Source: Anolis sagrei
Lineage: Eukaryota; Chordata; Lepidosauria; Squamata; Anolidae
NCBI RefSeq assembly: GCF_037176765.1
Contig: NC_090025.1
Coordinates: forward strand, 70,533,545 to 70,597,544
Reading direction: 5' to 3'
Length of the DNA stretch: 64,000 nucleotides
The translations under genes were made by a program, and so were the position numbers. Below are positions 1 through 12,900 of this stretch, piece after piece. The notes beneath the pieces were generated by a model. The model had not been told where the DNA came from, did no database searches, and saw only the letters and a list, made by a program, of their open reading frames with translations. The number at the start of each line of letters is the position of its first letter. Position 1 is the stretch's first letter.

Positions 1-735
1 TTTTGTGGTTTTGTCTGAGCAGACAAAAGGATGGAAACTGCAGTAGGATTAACAGGATGTGCTAATTGTGGATCCATTTTGTATTCCTGTTCTAGCAAGC
101 TGTGCCCTATGATACTTTCTATTTTTAAAAAAAACCTTATTTATTCTTTACTTGAGTAGACGAACACAACTCGGTTTAAGAATGAGATCCAAAGATTTGA
201 AGTCAACTTGATATAGAACTAAAGAGAAAAGGAAAATAGATGTGTCCTTTTCGGGAGCAACTACAAAGGACTTTCATTGTAAAACAACAAATCTGTTTGT
301 ATCTAATAAAGTTACCCAAGTCTTGTAAGGCTAGCTTATTTTCTGAGTCGATCTTAGCAATATCTTTTTTAAATACATTGTTTTATTACAGGACCACAAA
401 ATACTTTCCTCACCATGAAGAGCATCCTCATACAAAAGCAGTTGTGCAGGAAGACTTTAACTGATATTGAATAGCTAAATCCTAGACTGAAATGATGGAG
501 TGCCTGTGACTGTATTTTGTGTGTATCATCTACACTGAAAATCAGTTGGACTCAATCTTAGCAATGTTCAGCAAGTTGATCTGTTTACCATGTACTTTAA
601 CTTGTTTTCCTTTTTTCTCCTCAAGAAGTTACAGTGATGTAACTGGGCAGTCCTTTTTAAAGAAAAATAACACATTTGCATAAGAGGGTATTTTGTTTTT
701 AAAGCTTTTGTAAATAAAGGCTTCAGAAATGTTTT
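1..735 (+). other. CNOT7: Probable 3' end of CNOT7 transcript (3' UTR)
   Basis: I do not see CNOT7 codons here. The call rests on position: in vertebrates the CNOT7 3' end faces the ZDHHC2 3' end, and ZDHHC2 lies on the opposite strand to the right. The stretch is AT-rich, free of recognised repeats, and ends in an AATAAA at 713-718, as expected for a 3' UTR. A possible splice acceptor (polypyrimidine run ending in ATTACAG, about 375-388) precedes a short open stretch that stops at 462-464, so an alternative terminal exon is possible. CNOT7 is the Caf1-type deadenylase subunit of CCR4-NOT. It could instead be unrelated intergenic DNA. Confidence 0.4.
713..718 (+). terminator. CNOT7: AATAAA polyadenylation signal, presumed CNOT7
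   Basis: A canonical AATAAA follows several hundred bases of UTR-like sequence on the plus strand, and a TG-rich stretch follows it. The assignment to CNOT7 is by synteny only. Confidence 0.4.
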
Positions 736-904
736 CTTATATATTCACAGACTTCTGGTTTTCTTCTGAAACCTCTAGAGACATGTCTGTTTACTCATAA
801 CCCCCTTGTGTATTTCTTACCTGCCATTATATGTTCCATTCTACTGCATTTTTTTGTCTTCTGTACAGTCTGCAACCAGACTGATTAATAACTTTACTTC
901 ACAC

Positions 905-1376
905 TGGCAACGAAGATCCGCCTAGTTAAAGCAATGGTATTCCCAGTAGTAACTTATGGATGTGAGAGCTGGACCATAAGGAGGGCTGAGCAAAGGAAGA
1001 TAAGATGTTTTTGAACTGTGGTGTTGGAAGAAAATTCTGATAGTGCCTTGGACTGCGAGAAGATCCAACCAGTCCATACTCCAGGAAGTAAAGCCTGACT
1101 GCTCACTGGAGAGAAGGATATTAGAGGCAAAGATGAAGTACTTTGGCCACATAATGAGTAGACAGGAAAGCTTAGAGAAGATAATGATGCGGAGGGAAAT
1201 TGAAGGAAAAAGGAAGAGGGGCCGACCAAGGGCAAAATGGATGGATGTTATTCTTGAAGCGACTGGCTTGACCTTGAAGGAGCTGGGGGTGGTGACGGCT
1301 GACAGGGAGCTCTGGCGTGGGTTGGTCCATGAGGTCACGAAGAGTCGAAAGTGACTGAATGAATAAACAACAAAAC
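905..1376 (+). mobile_element. Bov-B (RTE-clade) LINE 3' fragment
   Basis: Plus-strand conceptual translation gives the C-terminal end of a Bov-B reverse transcriptase ORF: a KIR..KAMVFPVV-like start in one frame, then PWTARRSNQSILQEVKP, a GHIMSRQESLEK block, GKRKRGRPRAKWMD, and a DRELWRGLVHEVTKSRK ending. The early and late parts are in different frames, so it is a dead copy. It ends in a short tail rich in AAAC and AATAA. Only the last fifth or so of a full Bov-B is present, the usual 5' truncation of LINEs. Confidence 0.9.
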
Positions 1377-1824
1377 AGCGCTGCTCCTTCAGGCTGCTGC
1401 CAATACTATCTCCACATTAGCCTTACATACATAATAATCATACTGACCTTGAAAGGTTCCTCTTCTCTGAAACCAGTTGCTTGACTGGATGGCTCCTCAT
1501 GTTTTAAGAACTAATTTGCAATAATAATAAAAATAAGGAATGGGATGCAACAGGCCAGGAAGTCCAGTATTCTTGTAATAGCAGGAATGCCTTGTGTCGC
1601 ATATTCCTATTCTGATATGCCCACTTGTTCTGTTGGAATAATTTGGCTTGAAATGTTGGTAATTTGATGAGGATCAAATGCCTGAAAATCAGGGAAATAA
1701 GTTTAACCGTTTGTAAGATTGCCCTTAATATGCAAGTACAGTAGCGTGCATAAGAATGAGGAAGCACTCCATCAAGGATTCAGTGTCACAAGTGGACAGT
1801 GAAGTGGCAGCTCCCCATGTGGCC
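1377..1824. other. Intergenic, nothing recognised
   Basis: AT-rich single-copy-looking DNA between two retroelement fragments. I see no convincing exon, repeat end or RNA gene. Confidence 0.5.
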
Positions 1825-2010
1825 GGAATCAAGCATGTGCTCATGAAACTGGAAAGCTGGAATGTTAAATTGCCTCTGTGTCTGTCTATATATGTTGTAT
1901 GTCTAATGGCATTGAACGTTTGCCATGTATATATACATTGTAGTCCGCCCTGAGTCCCCTGCGGAGTGAGAAGGGTGGAATAGAAATGCTGTAAATAAAT
2001 AAATAAAGTG
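1825..2010 (+). mobile_element. CR1/L2-like LINE 3' tail
   Basis: It contains the squamate LINE tail motif CCGCCCTGAGTCCCC, then GAGAAGGGTGGAAT, a TAAATGCTG-like stretch and an (AAAT)n end. The same tail recurs at 15425, 16530, 17232, 49490 and 53205. I place it in the CR1/L2 group from memory of squamate genomes; the exact subfamily is not resolved. Confidence 0.7.
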
Positions 2011-2030
2011 GACTGCATGCAGTATTTAAG

Positions 2031-2453
2031 TACAGGCAGTTTCCAAGTTACGAATAAGATAGGTTCAATAAGTTTGTTCTTAAGTTGATTCTATATGTAA
2101 GCCAGTAAAGGTACATTTCTAAGCGTAACCCCAGCCACACATATATATATATAGAGAGAGAGAGAGAGGGAGCGCGAGCATATAGAGAAGGCTCAACACT
2201 TCTATGGTGTTTGTTTTGCTGCCTGTGCCTGTTTACAAGATTTCATCTCACTTTTTGTTCCTGTGACCATTGGATTTTGAAAAGTTTGCCTTGTTATGAA
2301 AACAAGGATTGGTGATAAAGCTTCACTTTTCCCCATGAGAACTCTTCCAGGAATGAACTTTCCTTCCTAACAGGAGATTTCTCCCACTTTCTGTTTTTTC
2401 ACCCCTGTGAGTTGTTTGTAAATTGGATGTTTGTAACTCGGGGACTGCCTGTA
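2031..2453. mobile_element. TA-flanked TIR transposon (nonautonomous, Tc1/mariner-like)
   Basis: Both ends match as inverted repeats: TACAGGCAGTTTCCAAGTTA on the left and the complement of GTAACTCGGGGACTGCCTGTA on the right, with TA at each edge as in Tc1/mariner target duplications. There is no transposase frame inside. It carries an (AT)n/(GA)n microsatellite near 2142-2167. Related copies lie at 18922, 30776 and 37434. Confidence 0.8.
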
Positions 2454-2882
2454 CACCAATCCCAGTGTATGTACCCACTGAAGTGAGCTGCTTTCTTTCT
2501 TAAGCAATGCTGAGTTCAATGAAACTAACCACTTGAACTGCATGGGCCAAGTGAATTTCAAAGTGAAAGGCACATGTATTTTCTTGATATCTTGGCTGTC
2601 TTTCTGTCATTAGGGAATTTGGTGGCCTTCAAATGATGCTTGACTGTAGTTTTTACAGTCACTTACCTGCTCAAACTCACGTTTTTCCCAGTATACATTT
2701 ATGTGCTTGGAAGTGTTAACTTATTTGCCTCTCTCTTTGGATGGGATGCAGGTGGCTATTTTCTTGGGGAAGGAATAGTTAAGACCGGGCTCCAGGTAAA
2801 ACAGAGGGGACGGAGAGCTCTCTATCTTGGAGTGCAGTCTCATTTTCTCTCTCCTGGGAGCCAAGGCAAGCTGTTTATTCTG
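2454..2882. other. Intergenic, nothing recognised
   Basis: No repeat end, exon or RNA gene recognised. Short open frames here have no family resemblance that I can see. Confidence 0.5.
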
Positions 2883-3163
2883 TACTAGCTATCTCCTGCC
2901 ACGCATCGCTGTGGCCCAGTCTGTGTATATGTTTTGTGTATCTATTTGTGTATATATGTGGTATTGTGCATGTGTTGTAACATATTTTCTTTATTTTTTG
3001 GCTTTTGAAGTCCCTTCTGTTGTGTTTTTCAGTGTTTTTATGAGTGATGGTCACTCATTGGTGTGATAGGTGTCTTGTGTCCAAATTTGGTGTCAATTTG
3101 TCCAGTGGTTTTTGAGTTATGTTAATCCCACAAACGAACATTACATTTTTATTTATATAGATT
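2883..3163 (+). repeat. Unclassified interspersed repeat, TACTAGCTG family, copy 1
   Basis: It starts TACTAGCTATCTCCTGCCAC and ends in TTTTTATTTATATAGATTT. Another full-looking copy at 25011-25327 is clearly homologous throughout (shared blocks TCCAAATTTGGTGTCAATT and CCAGTGGTTTTTGAGTTA). A longer relative starts at 49842. The class (Helitron, SINE or other) is not decided by what I can see. Confidence 0.75.
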
Positions 3164-3820
3164 TGAATTATTCTGCCTCTTGGCCTAGTAAGCAGCAGCC
3201 TTTATCAGGGCAGGTAAAGAATATGGAGCCGCATGTGTAGAGGCTTAACACTCTAGTTGCTTCATATACACTCTTGGCCTGTGTCATCTAAGTATTTTTT
3301 CAGTTGGTGTAAATTGTTGGCTTTTACCCTATACATCATCCATAAGTATAGATTTATGTGCATTTATGTCAGAACATGACCCAAAATATTTCAAAACAGA
3401 CTGTGCCTTAAATATATGACTTTTTTTTTTCACTCAGTTTTTTATGTTCTTGTATAAAATGGCTCTTAACAGAACAAGTTAAGACTTTTGTGCCATTGCA
3501 TGGACACTTTTCAGCAAAATTACTATCTCAGAGGAATTTGAACACAACTGCAGTTGTATTTGCTCCCTTCATGGCTAGCTAGTTTTGAGTAGGACCCCCC
3601 CTCCACACCTTTGAATTTGATGCAGCCATTTAAATCTCCATCAAAAAGCAGTCGTTATGGCTGGTGGCCAAAAAATTCCCATACATATAACTGCATTATA
3701 AAGGATCCATCTTATCCTAAGTGTTGTATTATTATTACTTAGCACAGTGGAAATTGTATTGGATCAACATGCTTCAGACAGTTTGATAGGTTTTTAAACA
3801 TGCATTATGTTGCATCATGG
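3164..3820. other. Intergenic, nothing recognised
   Basis: AT-rich DNA with no repeat ends or exon-like sequence that I can support. Confidence 0.5.
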
Positions 3821-4146
3821 GGCAGCGGTGGTGCAGTGGGTTAAACCACTGAGCTGCTGAAGTTGCTGACCAGAAGGGTGTCAGTTTGAATCCATGGGAT
3901 GGGGTGAGCTCCCATTGATAGCCCCGGCTTCTGCCAACTTAGCAGTTTGAAAACATGTCAATGTGAGTAGATAAAATAGTTTCCGTTCTGGCAGGGAGGT
4001 AACGACACTCCGTGCAATCATGCCAGCCACATGATCTAGGTGTCTCTGGACAATATCGGCTCTTCGGCTTAGAAATGGAGATAAGAACCACCCCCCAGAA
4101 TTGGACTCAACTAGGCTTAATGTCAAGGAACCTTTACCTGTACTTT
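3821..4146 (+). mobile_element. Sauria-type SINE with Bov-B-like tail, copy 1
   Basis: The tRNA-like head reads GGCAGCGGTGGTGCAGTGGG and TTAAACCACTGAGCTGCTGA. The middle has the CATGCCAGCCACATGA block. The 3' part (GAGATAAG..., GACTCAACTAGGCTTAATGTC, CCTTTACCT) is the Bov-B-related tail. It is close to full length. Other copies: 63244-63578 (plus) and 13112-13262 (minus, partial). Confidence 0.88.
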
Positions 4147-5937
4147 TATATTGTATTGTGTTTTTATACATTATGTAACAAAATTTGAAAATTGTTCTGT
4201 TCCTAGTTTGAAAGTGTTATTTCCTATTTAATTGAAAATTGGTGTTACACTCCAGAAACTAGGTTTTTGTGGCTGCCACAAATTGTGTTGAATTGGTTGG
4301 GACTCTATGAGATACTAATTGAAAATGTGCAGCAGGATATCCCATAAAATCAAAGCTGTTGCAATTTAATAAACCTTTCCCATGTTTTTATGTTCGAACC
4401 AATTAGGAAATGATGTTTATAACCTAGAAACAAAAATCATGTTACATAGTGTTACCTGTTTCATAATGTAATAGATCTAAGCTGCATTTCTAGGTTCCTA
4501 GTCTTGAATTTATTTTATGGGAGGGCCATTATAGTTTAAGCCAAAGTCCTATCCTTGGTGTGGATTGCCAGAATCATCCCTCCATCCACACAAATCTTGA
4601 TTTGGACAAGGAAGGTGGCAATATTCTGAAAAATGGCTTTTCCTGAGGTCTAGATTTGGCCCTGGGAGTTCCCAGTCAATGAGTCGATTCAAAGTTCTGT
4701 ACATTAAGAAAACCAACAAATTATGTGCAGACACCTGTGTAATGCATATTATTCTGTATGTTGACTGGATTATTGCAGCATCTTCTGTTAGCTCTGTTGG
4801 ACAGAAGTTTTCTATTGCATATATTCAAACTCTGACTGCTTTAGGTAATTTGTTTTAAAGGTTTTAATTTGTTTTCCAGCAAGTTATATGATACAAAAAT
4901 ACATATACCGCTTTACAAAGTACAAAAGAAAAGCGAAGCAAGAAGCATCCCACTCTGTGCAAACACTGTAGCTATTATGTACGATGTTACACGTACTCAG
5001 GCAAGTGTTGGGAATGTTTTTCTTTATAGGAATGACAATGCAAAGCCATTTTGGAGCAGAATACTTGGAAGCTAGGACTCTTCATTCTGGTTCGGGGATC
5101 CCGCCACCGTTAGTGAAGAAATCAAAGGAGAGGAGCAGCAAACAAAACGAGGAGCGGTGCAAAAATGTCATCTGTGTCCTCAAGAACGGATTCTTTGGAG
5201 GTGTGAAGGGAAGCTTCTCCACTCATAATATCCTGAGTATCCCACAAGGTTAATTTGCAGTATTCACTCAGTACAATATTGGTCTTCAAAAGCCATTCTA
5301 CACACAAACATGCACCTAGTATTCACATAAAGCATTATTAATAGAGCCACTTAAATAACTTGCGCTAGCTGCTGTGGAGCAAACCGCATTTCGCTTTCCT
5401 CCTTCCACCTTCACCCACCAACGAATGAGACTTGCTATGAAAGTGGAAACTGCTGTTCCTTCAAAGTAAGATGATTTTATCCTGAGCTCATTCAAATATA
5501 GTGCTTCTCAGGATGCTCACTTTTAAATGTTTTGCCTACCTAATGCATAATTTCAGCTGTGTACATTTGATCTCCAGTGCTGGTTCCTTCTCAAGTCATA
5601 CATTATTATGGCTTGCTGTCATCTTTGCAAGATCTTTTTTAAAACATCAGAACTACACCCTAAAAATATATATTATATTTTTGTGTGAATCACATGACTC
5701 CACTCCACATTACTATTCAGATCTATTAATCAACAATTCCTAACTTTCCATACTGGCAGTTTTGGCACTCTGACAACTCTGAGATAGGGGAAAAAACACA
5801 TTCCTACCTCAGACTGCATTTTAACTAGTTCAAATTGCCACAAAATCAAAGAGGAGTTCCTTCCATGAAAATAGCAAAAGGTATTTGGAACGATACACAA
5901 AAATCTTAATCTTAAAAAAAATCATACCAGTAATAGG
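4147..5937. other. Intergenic, repeat-poor
   Basis: No transposon ends, exons or RNA genes recognised. It lies between a SINE and the presumed ZDHHC2 3' UTR. AATAAA-type signals for the minus strand lie just to the right, so part of it may be transcribed. Confidence 0.45.
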
Positions 5938-8900
5938 TTTATTACAGCAGTTGAGATTTCTGCTTTCACTACTCAGCTTTATTTCCTCCTAAATATAGAG
6001 GAATTATTGAAATCCCTGAAATTTTTCAACATAAAGGCTTAGTTTTTTCACCAGTGTCATAGAAAAATTTATAAGGACTAACTCCCCCATTTTCCATTGT
6101 CTACCTTTATGGTCTGACAAATTTGCTGGTGTCTCAATTTGAGTCTTAATTGGCTAAAGCATGTCATAAATGAAAATGCAAAGGGTCAGGCTAGCTGTTC
6201 GGGGTGTCTTGGAAATATCCCTTCTGTTGCAATCAATTTTGGGTGGAGAGGTGGAAATTTCCTGCACATGCATATGAAAACAACTGTTGGGAAAGGGTGC
6301 CAATATAGAAAATTACTGATTTATTCACCTCCTTAACAAGAAAACAAAATCAGAAGACTATGATTTTCCTAGAATGGCAGCAGGAATGTACCTACAGCAT
6401 TAATGCTTGCTTTGTTTTCAATATTGGAAGTTGAGACGTTAATACTGCTAAAATATTGAGAAACCGCTTATTAATCTGTCTTCGAATTTTAAAAAATCTG
6501 TAGGAATTGTAAGGCCATCTGGTAGTTACAAGCCTGGCAGTTACAAATGAACTGAAAGGAATAATACCTTGAGCAGATGTTGCATCCTACTTTTTTTGCT
6601 GGCACATTAATTACTGCAAGACTGAGGGGATAATACTAGTATTATAGTATCTGCTTACCTATGGTTAAATAACTCTGAGGTTGAATCACTGTTACATATC
6701 CAATCATGCCAACTGTTTTTGACAACAGATTTGTTACTGCTTTCACAAGTGCAATTGAAGATCATGGGTATGGCCTGGTAGAAATCTCCCTACATCTTGG
6801 TCTGTATTCCAAGGGGAAGGAAGCAGTCTTTCTTTTATTCCCCTCTGAACTTTCCTCCTCTGAACTGCCTATCCCTTTCTTCCTCCACAAATAAGGAATA
6901 GGCACAGAGGCACCTTTTGGAGGTTGGCTGTATTGGGGGAACCGCAGAACAGGGCTGCAAAACTGGACTACTCCAATCTCAATAAATGGTTTCAAACAAA
7001 GACTCGATATTCTACAATGCTATCCTGCTGAGATCCACTGAGTTCAATCCTTCGTGTGTCTCATCAGACATGCTCCTGGTGAAGAGGCCAGTAATCTTTA
7101 TATATATATATGCACAAGTACTTACAAAACCGGCAGGTGGCAAACTGGATCTTTTCTCTTGCCTAGGAAGGAAAACCCCTACAACAATGCATCATCTTAA
7201 ACATATCCTTGTTGCATTTGCCCAATATCCAAACTTAGCCAAGAGACTGATTGAATAGAATTAAGGTTTCCTTAGTGGGATGACTGTCCTCCTGTTCAGT
7301 TAATCCAAAATGTAGTCTCCCAAAGTGCCCTTGTACAACCAAAGTTGATGCAGTAAGTGAATGTATTTCTTTTTCATCTACTTCAGGGAAAACTTGCTGT
7401 CTGCTTCTGCACCAGTAAGACATTATATAGTAATTTTTTAAAGCCCCAGAAGGGGAACCCCCACCACACCTACTTACTGTCATGACTATTTCTTTAATTC
7501 ATAACTCCACAGTAGCCTACACGTAATTGGACGTTCCACTGCTCAAAGATGGCAATGAAATTGACTTCCAGGCAATAACAGAAATGTATGAGAGCCGTTC
7601 CTGTTGCTAGGCTACATTCACTATCTTCTCATTCTGACAAGTAATACCTTGGGAAAAGTGCATCACTACATAATGAGCCATCTCCACTACAGGGCTATAT
7701 TTTGTATGAATATTGTCTATCTATGAAATCTGCTTTCTTAGAAAATACAGATGGCAAAATGCTGTCAGCCTCCTTTTATATGAAGCAGTGCTGAATGCAA
7801 TATTTATACAGTTCTCCGTTAGCTGAATTTTAATGAAACGTATTTATGAAACAAGGAATTCCCAATTCTTCCATCATCTTGGACCCTTTTAAAGAATGAG
7901 TTCTAGTAACTATTAAATACAGCTCTGCACAACTGGAAATGCATCACAGTATATTACTTTAACTTGGCTGTGGAGTTTCCTATTGTGACTACATCCAAAT
8001 CCAAACACAAAAATGAATGAGTGAGAAGACGATGCTATGGATACGAATGACAGCAAAATGCATAATGTATGCTGTGTAAACACTGCTATAGCACACCCTG
8101 TTTTGTTCTCAGATATTCCAACTCTTGAGAGTCCTATTCTGGCACTTTTGGTGATTGAGCCTGCAAAGGTTTTTCATGGGGATGAAAATGTTAGGGGACA
8201 CAAGTCTTTCAAGGTCACACACATATCATTAGAGAGATATCATACCATCTCATTTTAAAAGAACCCTATCACCCCGAAGAATAATTCTGAAATAAATCAG
8301 ATTCTATTTACTTGGCTACAAAGAGTAAATAATGGTTTTCTGAAACATTACAGCCAAGGAGACAAATCTGCCTTGTCCCGTGCCTATTACAAAAATCCGT
8401 ATTGATTTTGAAAGCGGCAGTTTCTCTTCTTCAGCTGTGACACTGAATGAGTTCCACAATTTCCTCAGTTAGTTTCTTAGGTATTAATCACTTGCCATAT
8501 ACTATTTCAGAGTTAAATAGGATCACTGATTTCATGTAAACAGCAATGTCTTATGTAACACATTAAATGTATACAATTTCACTGGATGTGTGTATGCAAA
8601 GGCACTGATAAAAGCGTATTTGTGAAACTGCAATTTCCTTGGCTTCAGACATTTTCTGAAATCTTAAAGCTGCTTTTTTTAAAAATGATCCTACAAAAAA
8701 ACAACCCTATCCCCAAATCTTAGAGGACTGTTAGTTTCATTCATGATGTGCCTCTGCAAAGCCCACTTGGCTGTTCATTTAATACAGACTGTAGTGTAAA
8801 AGCATGAGTGCAACATGGCTTCGTATATACATCGTCAGGAGAAAAACGATGAGGAATGCAACCATTCAGAAATGTTAAATCCAAATGGAAAAACGCATAG

Positions 8901-9928
8901 TGTAATTTAAACAGCCACTTACAGGTATGAACGTAAGTTAAGCTCTTAAAATCTGATATTATTAACCATGTTTCTATTAAGGTTGAATAACCAAATAGTG
9001 AGCTGTATCTTATATTTACAGTTTCACAAAAAAATAATTCCTGAGCATGTTTAAATGCATGTCCCAGGCACATAAATTAAGTGTGAAATTTTGTACTGCC
9101 TCTCTATTACGAATTAAAGATAAATGATAGCTTAGCAGTAAATAAGTGATTTGCTTATAAAGGGTCTGAGGAAAAGATGACCTATCTGCAATTGCATAAA
9201 ACTGCATTGTTAACTCAACTGAAGACAGGAAGAAGAATGTAGTTCAATCATTATGCCTGAACTACCAGCAGGCTTCCCAGTCAAGTAACCAAAATTGGGA
9301 ATATATTCCTAGGGAGACAAGTCATTTGCAAGCAGAAATCATAGATATGATTTAAAGATTCAAGAACGGTCGCAAGAGCATTTTCAGGTTTTATGTAAAA
9401 TGTTTACAGTCACCTGAGCTATCAACAGCAATACAAAACCTGTCCTTGTTTGCAAAAGATTATTGTCCTGTATGTCTTAAAGACATCCTGCTTTCCTGAC
9501 ATGCAATTTTCAAGCCTTCCCCATTTTTGGATTTTAACATTATTTTGCATTGACCAAAACATTCTTTGATACACAGTAGAGATGGCAACACATCTTATAT
9601 TTCAAGCGATGATACGGACACAGCGACATTAGGTCTTGAATTTATCTTCGCAGCAGATCCACTCAACAGTGGATGGGAACAGCTGTTGGATGGATGCTGA
9701 TGTTATGGAGGAATCCTACGTCCTCTCATCAACAATTCTGAACTACAACAAAGGATGGAAGGAGACTTGTTTGAAAAACAAAGACAAGGTATGCAACTTG
9801 AACGACGTGTGTATCAAGATCTACACAAGTTACAAAAATTAAATTTAATTGATTAAGGAAAAGTCAATAAAGGATTTTTTTGGAAACTTACTTGGAAAAT
9901 CCAGGATTTCTTGTTTTTACTTGCAAGA
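5938..9928 (-). other. ZDHHC2: Presumed long ZDHHC2 3' UTR
   Basis: This is about 4 kb of repeat-free, AT-rich sequence directly downstream of the ZDHHC2 stop codon on the minus strand. Every other 4-kb stretch of this window except the middle of intron 1 carries transposons, so its cleanliness suggests constraint. The first AATAAA met after the stop is at 6834-6839, with more at 6320-6325, 5978-5983 and 5938-5943. The true 3' end is unknown; I give the outermost candidate. Confidence 0.45.
6834..6839 (-). terminator. ZDHHC2: First AATAAA after the ZDHHC2 stop
   Basis: The complement of TTTATT. It is the first canonical signal on the minus strand after the stop codon, about 3.1 kb downstream, and would give a 3.1-kb 3' UTR. 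Three more signals follow within 0.9 kb, so alternative ends are plausible. Confidence 0.35.
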
Positions 9929-9969
9929 CTAAGTTTCATTTTCTATTGTTAGTGCAGGATTGCTTGTAC
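9929..9969 (-). CDS. ZDHHC2: ZDHHC2 exon 12 (C-terminus and stop)
   Basis: 41 coding nt after an acceptor with a long T run (TTTTCCCAAAG). It completes G390 and encodes [12 protein letters not shown] then TAG, matching human MSNPALTMENET. The stop is at 9929-9931. Confidence 0.96.
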
Positions 9970-12900
9970 CTTTGGGAAAAAAAATAATACTTTTCAATAG
10001 CGAGTCTTTGTTTTTTGTATTGATCAGCATCATCAATATATTTCTATGTCTCTTCAGGAACAACTGCTGAAGTCATTGTTTAGTTGATGCCTAATCTCCA
10101 AAAACTGGTTATACAAACAGCACAGTATGCAGCCAAAAATAAAGAGAGGACAAGTTGGGGTATAAAGATATCCCACATTTTGAAGGGGTATAAAAATGAA
10201 GAAATATATATATATTTCTGAAATGTACATAACACAGTTTTGTTTTGAGTTTGAAAAATCAGACAAATCATTGCGTAAAAATGCAGTTTTAAATCAGCAT
10301 GCAGAATCCTCTTCCAAGTCTGACTTGATATCCCCAGGACCATGCCATGCTTATAACCCTTGGCAACTGCTGACTGAATGCATTTATTGCTTCCACATTT
10401 CTGGGGTTCTGATGGGGTTCTAGGTCTGCCAGGGATTTTCTTTTCAGTGTGGAACCAGTTGCCTGAAGATTAGAAATCTATAGCAAAATTGTCTTCTGTC
10501 CTGATATATGTCAGCCAAACTCAAAACATGTCCAGAACACTCTCCATGTCATTATCATATAGTGGTCCCAATGTTCACCAGTTCAAGTTATGATGGGTAC
10601 GGAAAATTACAGAGCCTAACCTACCAAATTAGACTTAATCTCTACCCTCACTACAGTTCACATAATCCCCCCTCGAAATATGGGAGATCTTTATGCCTCA
10701 CCCTGTATTTAACCAATAATCGCTTGCTAGATATTCTATCAGCTGCTATGAAAACTTAAACGTATATTAACCAAAACAAAAATCATGGTAAAAGTCTTGA
10801 CACATATGTGTCTAAACCCAATAACATATTCCAATATCACATTGATTCCATAATGGTCTAAAGATGGTACAGTCAACAGACAGAGCTAGGTCTCTCACAC
10901 AACATTATATGATGCTTTGGTGTGTAGCTACATTAAGTCCAGTAGTTTCTATTTCCATTTCACAAGCAAAAGCTAAACTGTGTTTAATTGACCAATCCAT
11001 GATTTGAAAGGCAGCTTTTTTTTTCAATAAAGCAATCAGGAAGATTTGAACAATAACAACATTGTCCAACACATATTTTGGTGCCTCTAATGTTGGACCT
11101 GTTTCTGGGCATACTTGACCTGCTGATTCCAAAAATGGCATCGGTTCTCCCCTATCATAATAGCCGTATTTAAGAAGCTAGAGCAGATGTGGTCCATCCA
11201 ATGCAATTTTCTGAATCAATCCCCCAAACCACCCCAGGAACTGTCCTAAAAATCAAGACATCAATCTTTTTTTGTGATATATAGAATAATAATAAAACAG
11301 AAACAAATTGTTTAGTAATAGAAAATAGAAGTAACATTAAACTATGGTTTACTTTTATGTCAGACCTGGACCAAGGAACACATCATGGAATCAAACAATT
11401 TAGGATTGAGCACCTTTCTTGGTTGTACAGCAATGGGGAAAAAGACTTCTGATTAAATATAAACACTTACGGAACTTAGAAGATAGAAGATATCTGAGGG
11501 CGCATCCAGATAGCACCAATAGTGCGTGCCCTCCCATGTTTTCCCCTGGGCATCCAGATGACACTTTGGGGAAAATGCTTTCGGCACAAAGCAAGAAAAC
11601 CCTGTTTTGTGCCAAGATAATTTGTCTGCTAGAAAGAGCCCAGTCTTTCAGAAGACCCGGGTCCTTCCAGGTGCGGGGGCTGTGTAGATGGGACCAAGGA
11701 TCGGGTGTGCCCATCTACACATCCGTCTGCTTCCAGTGCCCATCTACACATCTGTCTGTTTGCTTGGGCTGCTGAAGCCCAAGAAACCCAAGACAGCCTC
11801 CACGCCCTCCCAAAACCCCTTAAAAAGTCTTTTAAAAAAAGGAAAATAACTCATCCAGCTGCCATTTTCCCTTCTCCGGAGTTCTGGGTCGTACCAATGA
11901 TGCAGCAAGAGAAGGGGGGATGAAGAAATCATTCCTGGCCCCCTCTTCTCTTGGTGTGTCATTGATACAATCCAGGAGAACTCCAGAGAAGAGAAAATGG
12001 GGGTCGACTTATTTTCCTTTTTAAAGGCTTTTTAAAGGGCTGCCCTGCTGGAAAGCCCAGAGGGCATGTGGACCCCCCCCCCCCCAGAAAAGCACATGTT
12101 TTCTGAGGGAGGGATTGGACTAGAACCTGGGAACAACTGTGTTTTTAAAACATGATTGCTCCCAGATTAAAGTTGTCTAGCACTCCCCTGAGTTATCTAA
12201 AACTACGGGGCCAAACAATTTACCTTTGGAAGCCAAATTCAAATATTGGAAGCCAAATTCAAATATTTTCTTTACATCATCATGGACTATTTTCTACACT
12301 TATTTGTGCTTTCTCTGTGATTACCTGAGTAAAGAAAATGAATACCCCCCCCCCCCACCCCAAAGGCTTGTTTTGTGAGCTCCTTGCCATCCTGGTTGGG
12401 ACAATGTGTGACACACAAAGGGGAGTCCTGCTGTTATATCTGACCAGAGAGAACATCATTCTGATAGGAGATAACAGCAGGGTATCTTGGCCAATACTGA
12501 GGATCTACTTCTTCCAAATATCGTTCAAATTATTGTGTGACTTGGAAGCAAGGTCTGGACTGGAGGTGCACGTAACTGAATAAAGAAATATTTGTTTGCT
12601 TAATATTTTAAATTCAACATAAAGAGATAGTTAAATGTAATTAACAAGTTCTGCTAAATATAGAGTAATTATATATAAACCATGTAACATAAAACATTGA
12701 TCAACTATCTAACAGTTTACCCCGGGAGATTATCATTCTTAATGTTCCCCATTAATTTTGTTCTTATGTTCTGTACACATCATTTTCTTTCATTAACACT
12801 CAGTTTTGCAAGCCACCTAGTATACAAAAAAAATTACTGTCTTACCAAGTTTGTTCTTTTCAGCATTTGCACCGGTTTCTGTCCAAGACTGGCTATCAGT

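Noticed and set aside
1043-1354. Open frame of 103 residues on the plus strand
   Set aside because: It is the C-terminal end of a dead Bov-B LINE polymerase, not a host gene.
3821-3900. tRNA gene at the SINE head
   Set aside because: The tRNA-like head is part of a SINE with its full tail; the same holds at 63244 and 60905. None is a free tRNA gene.
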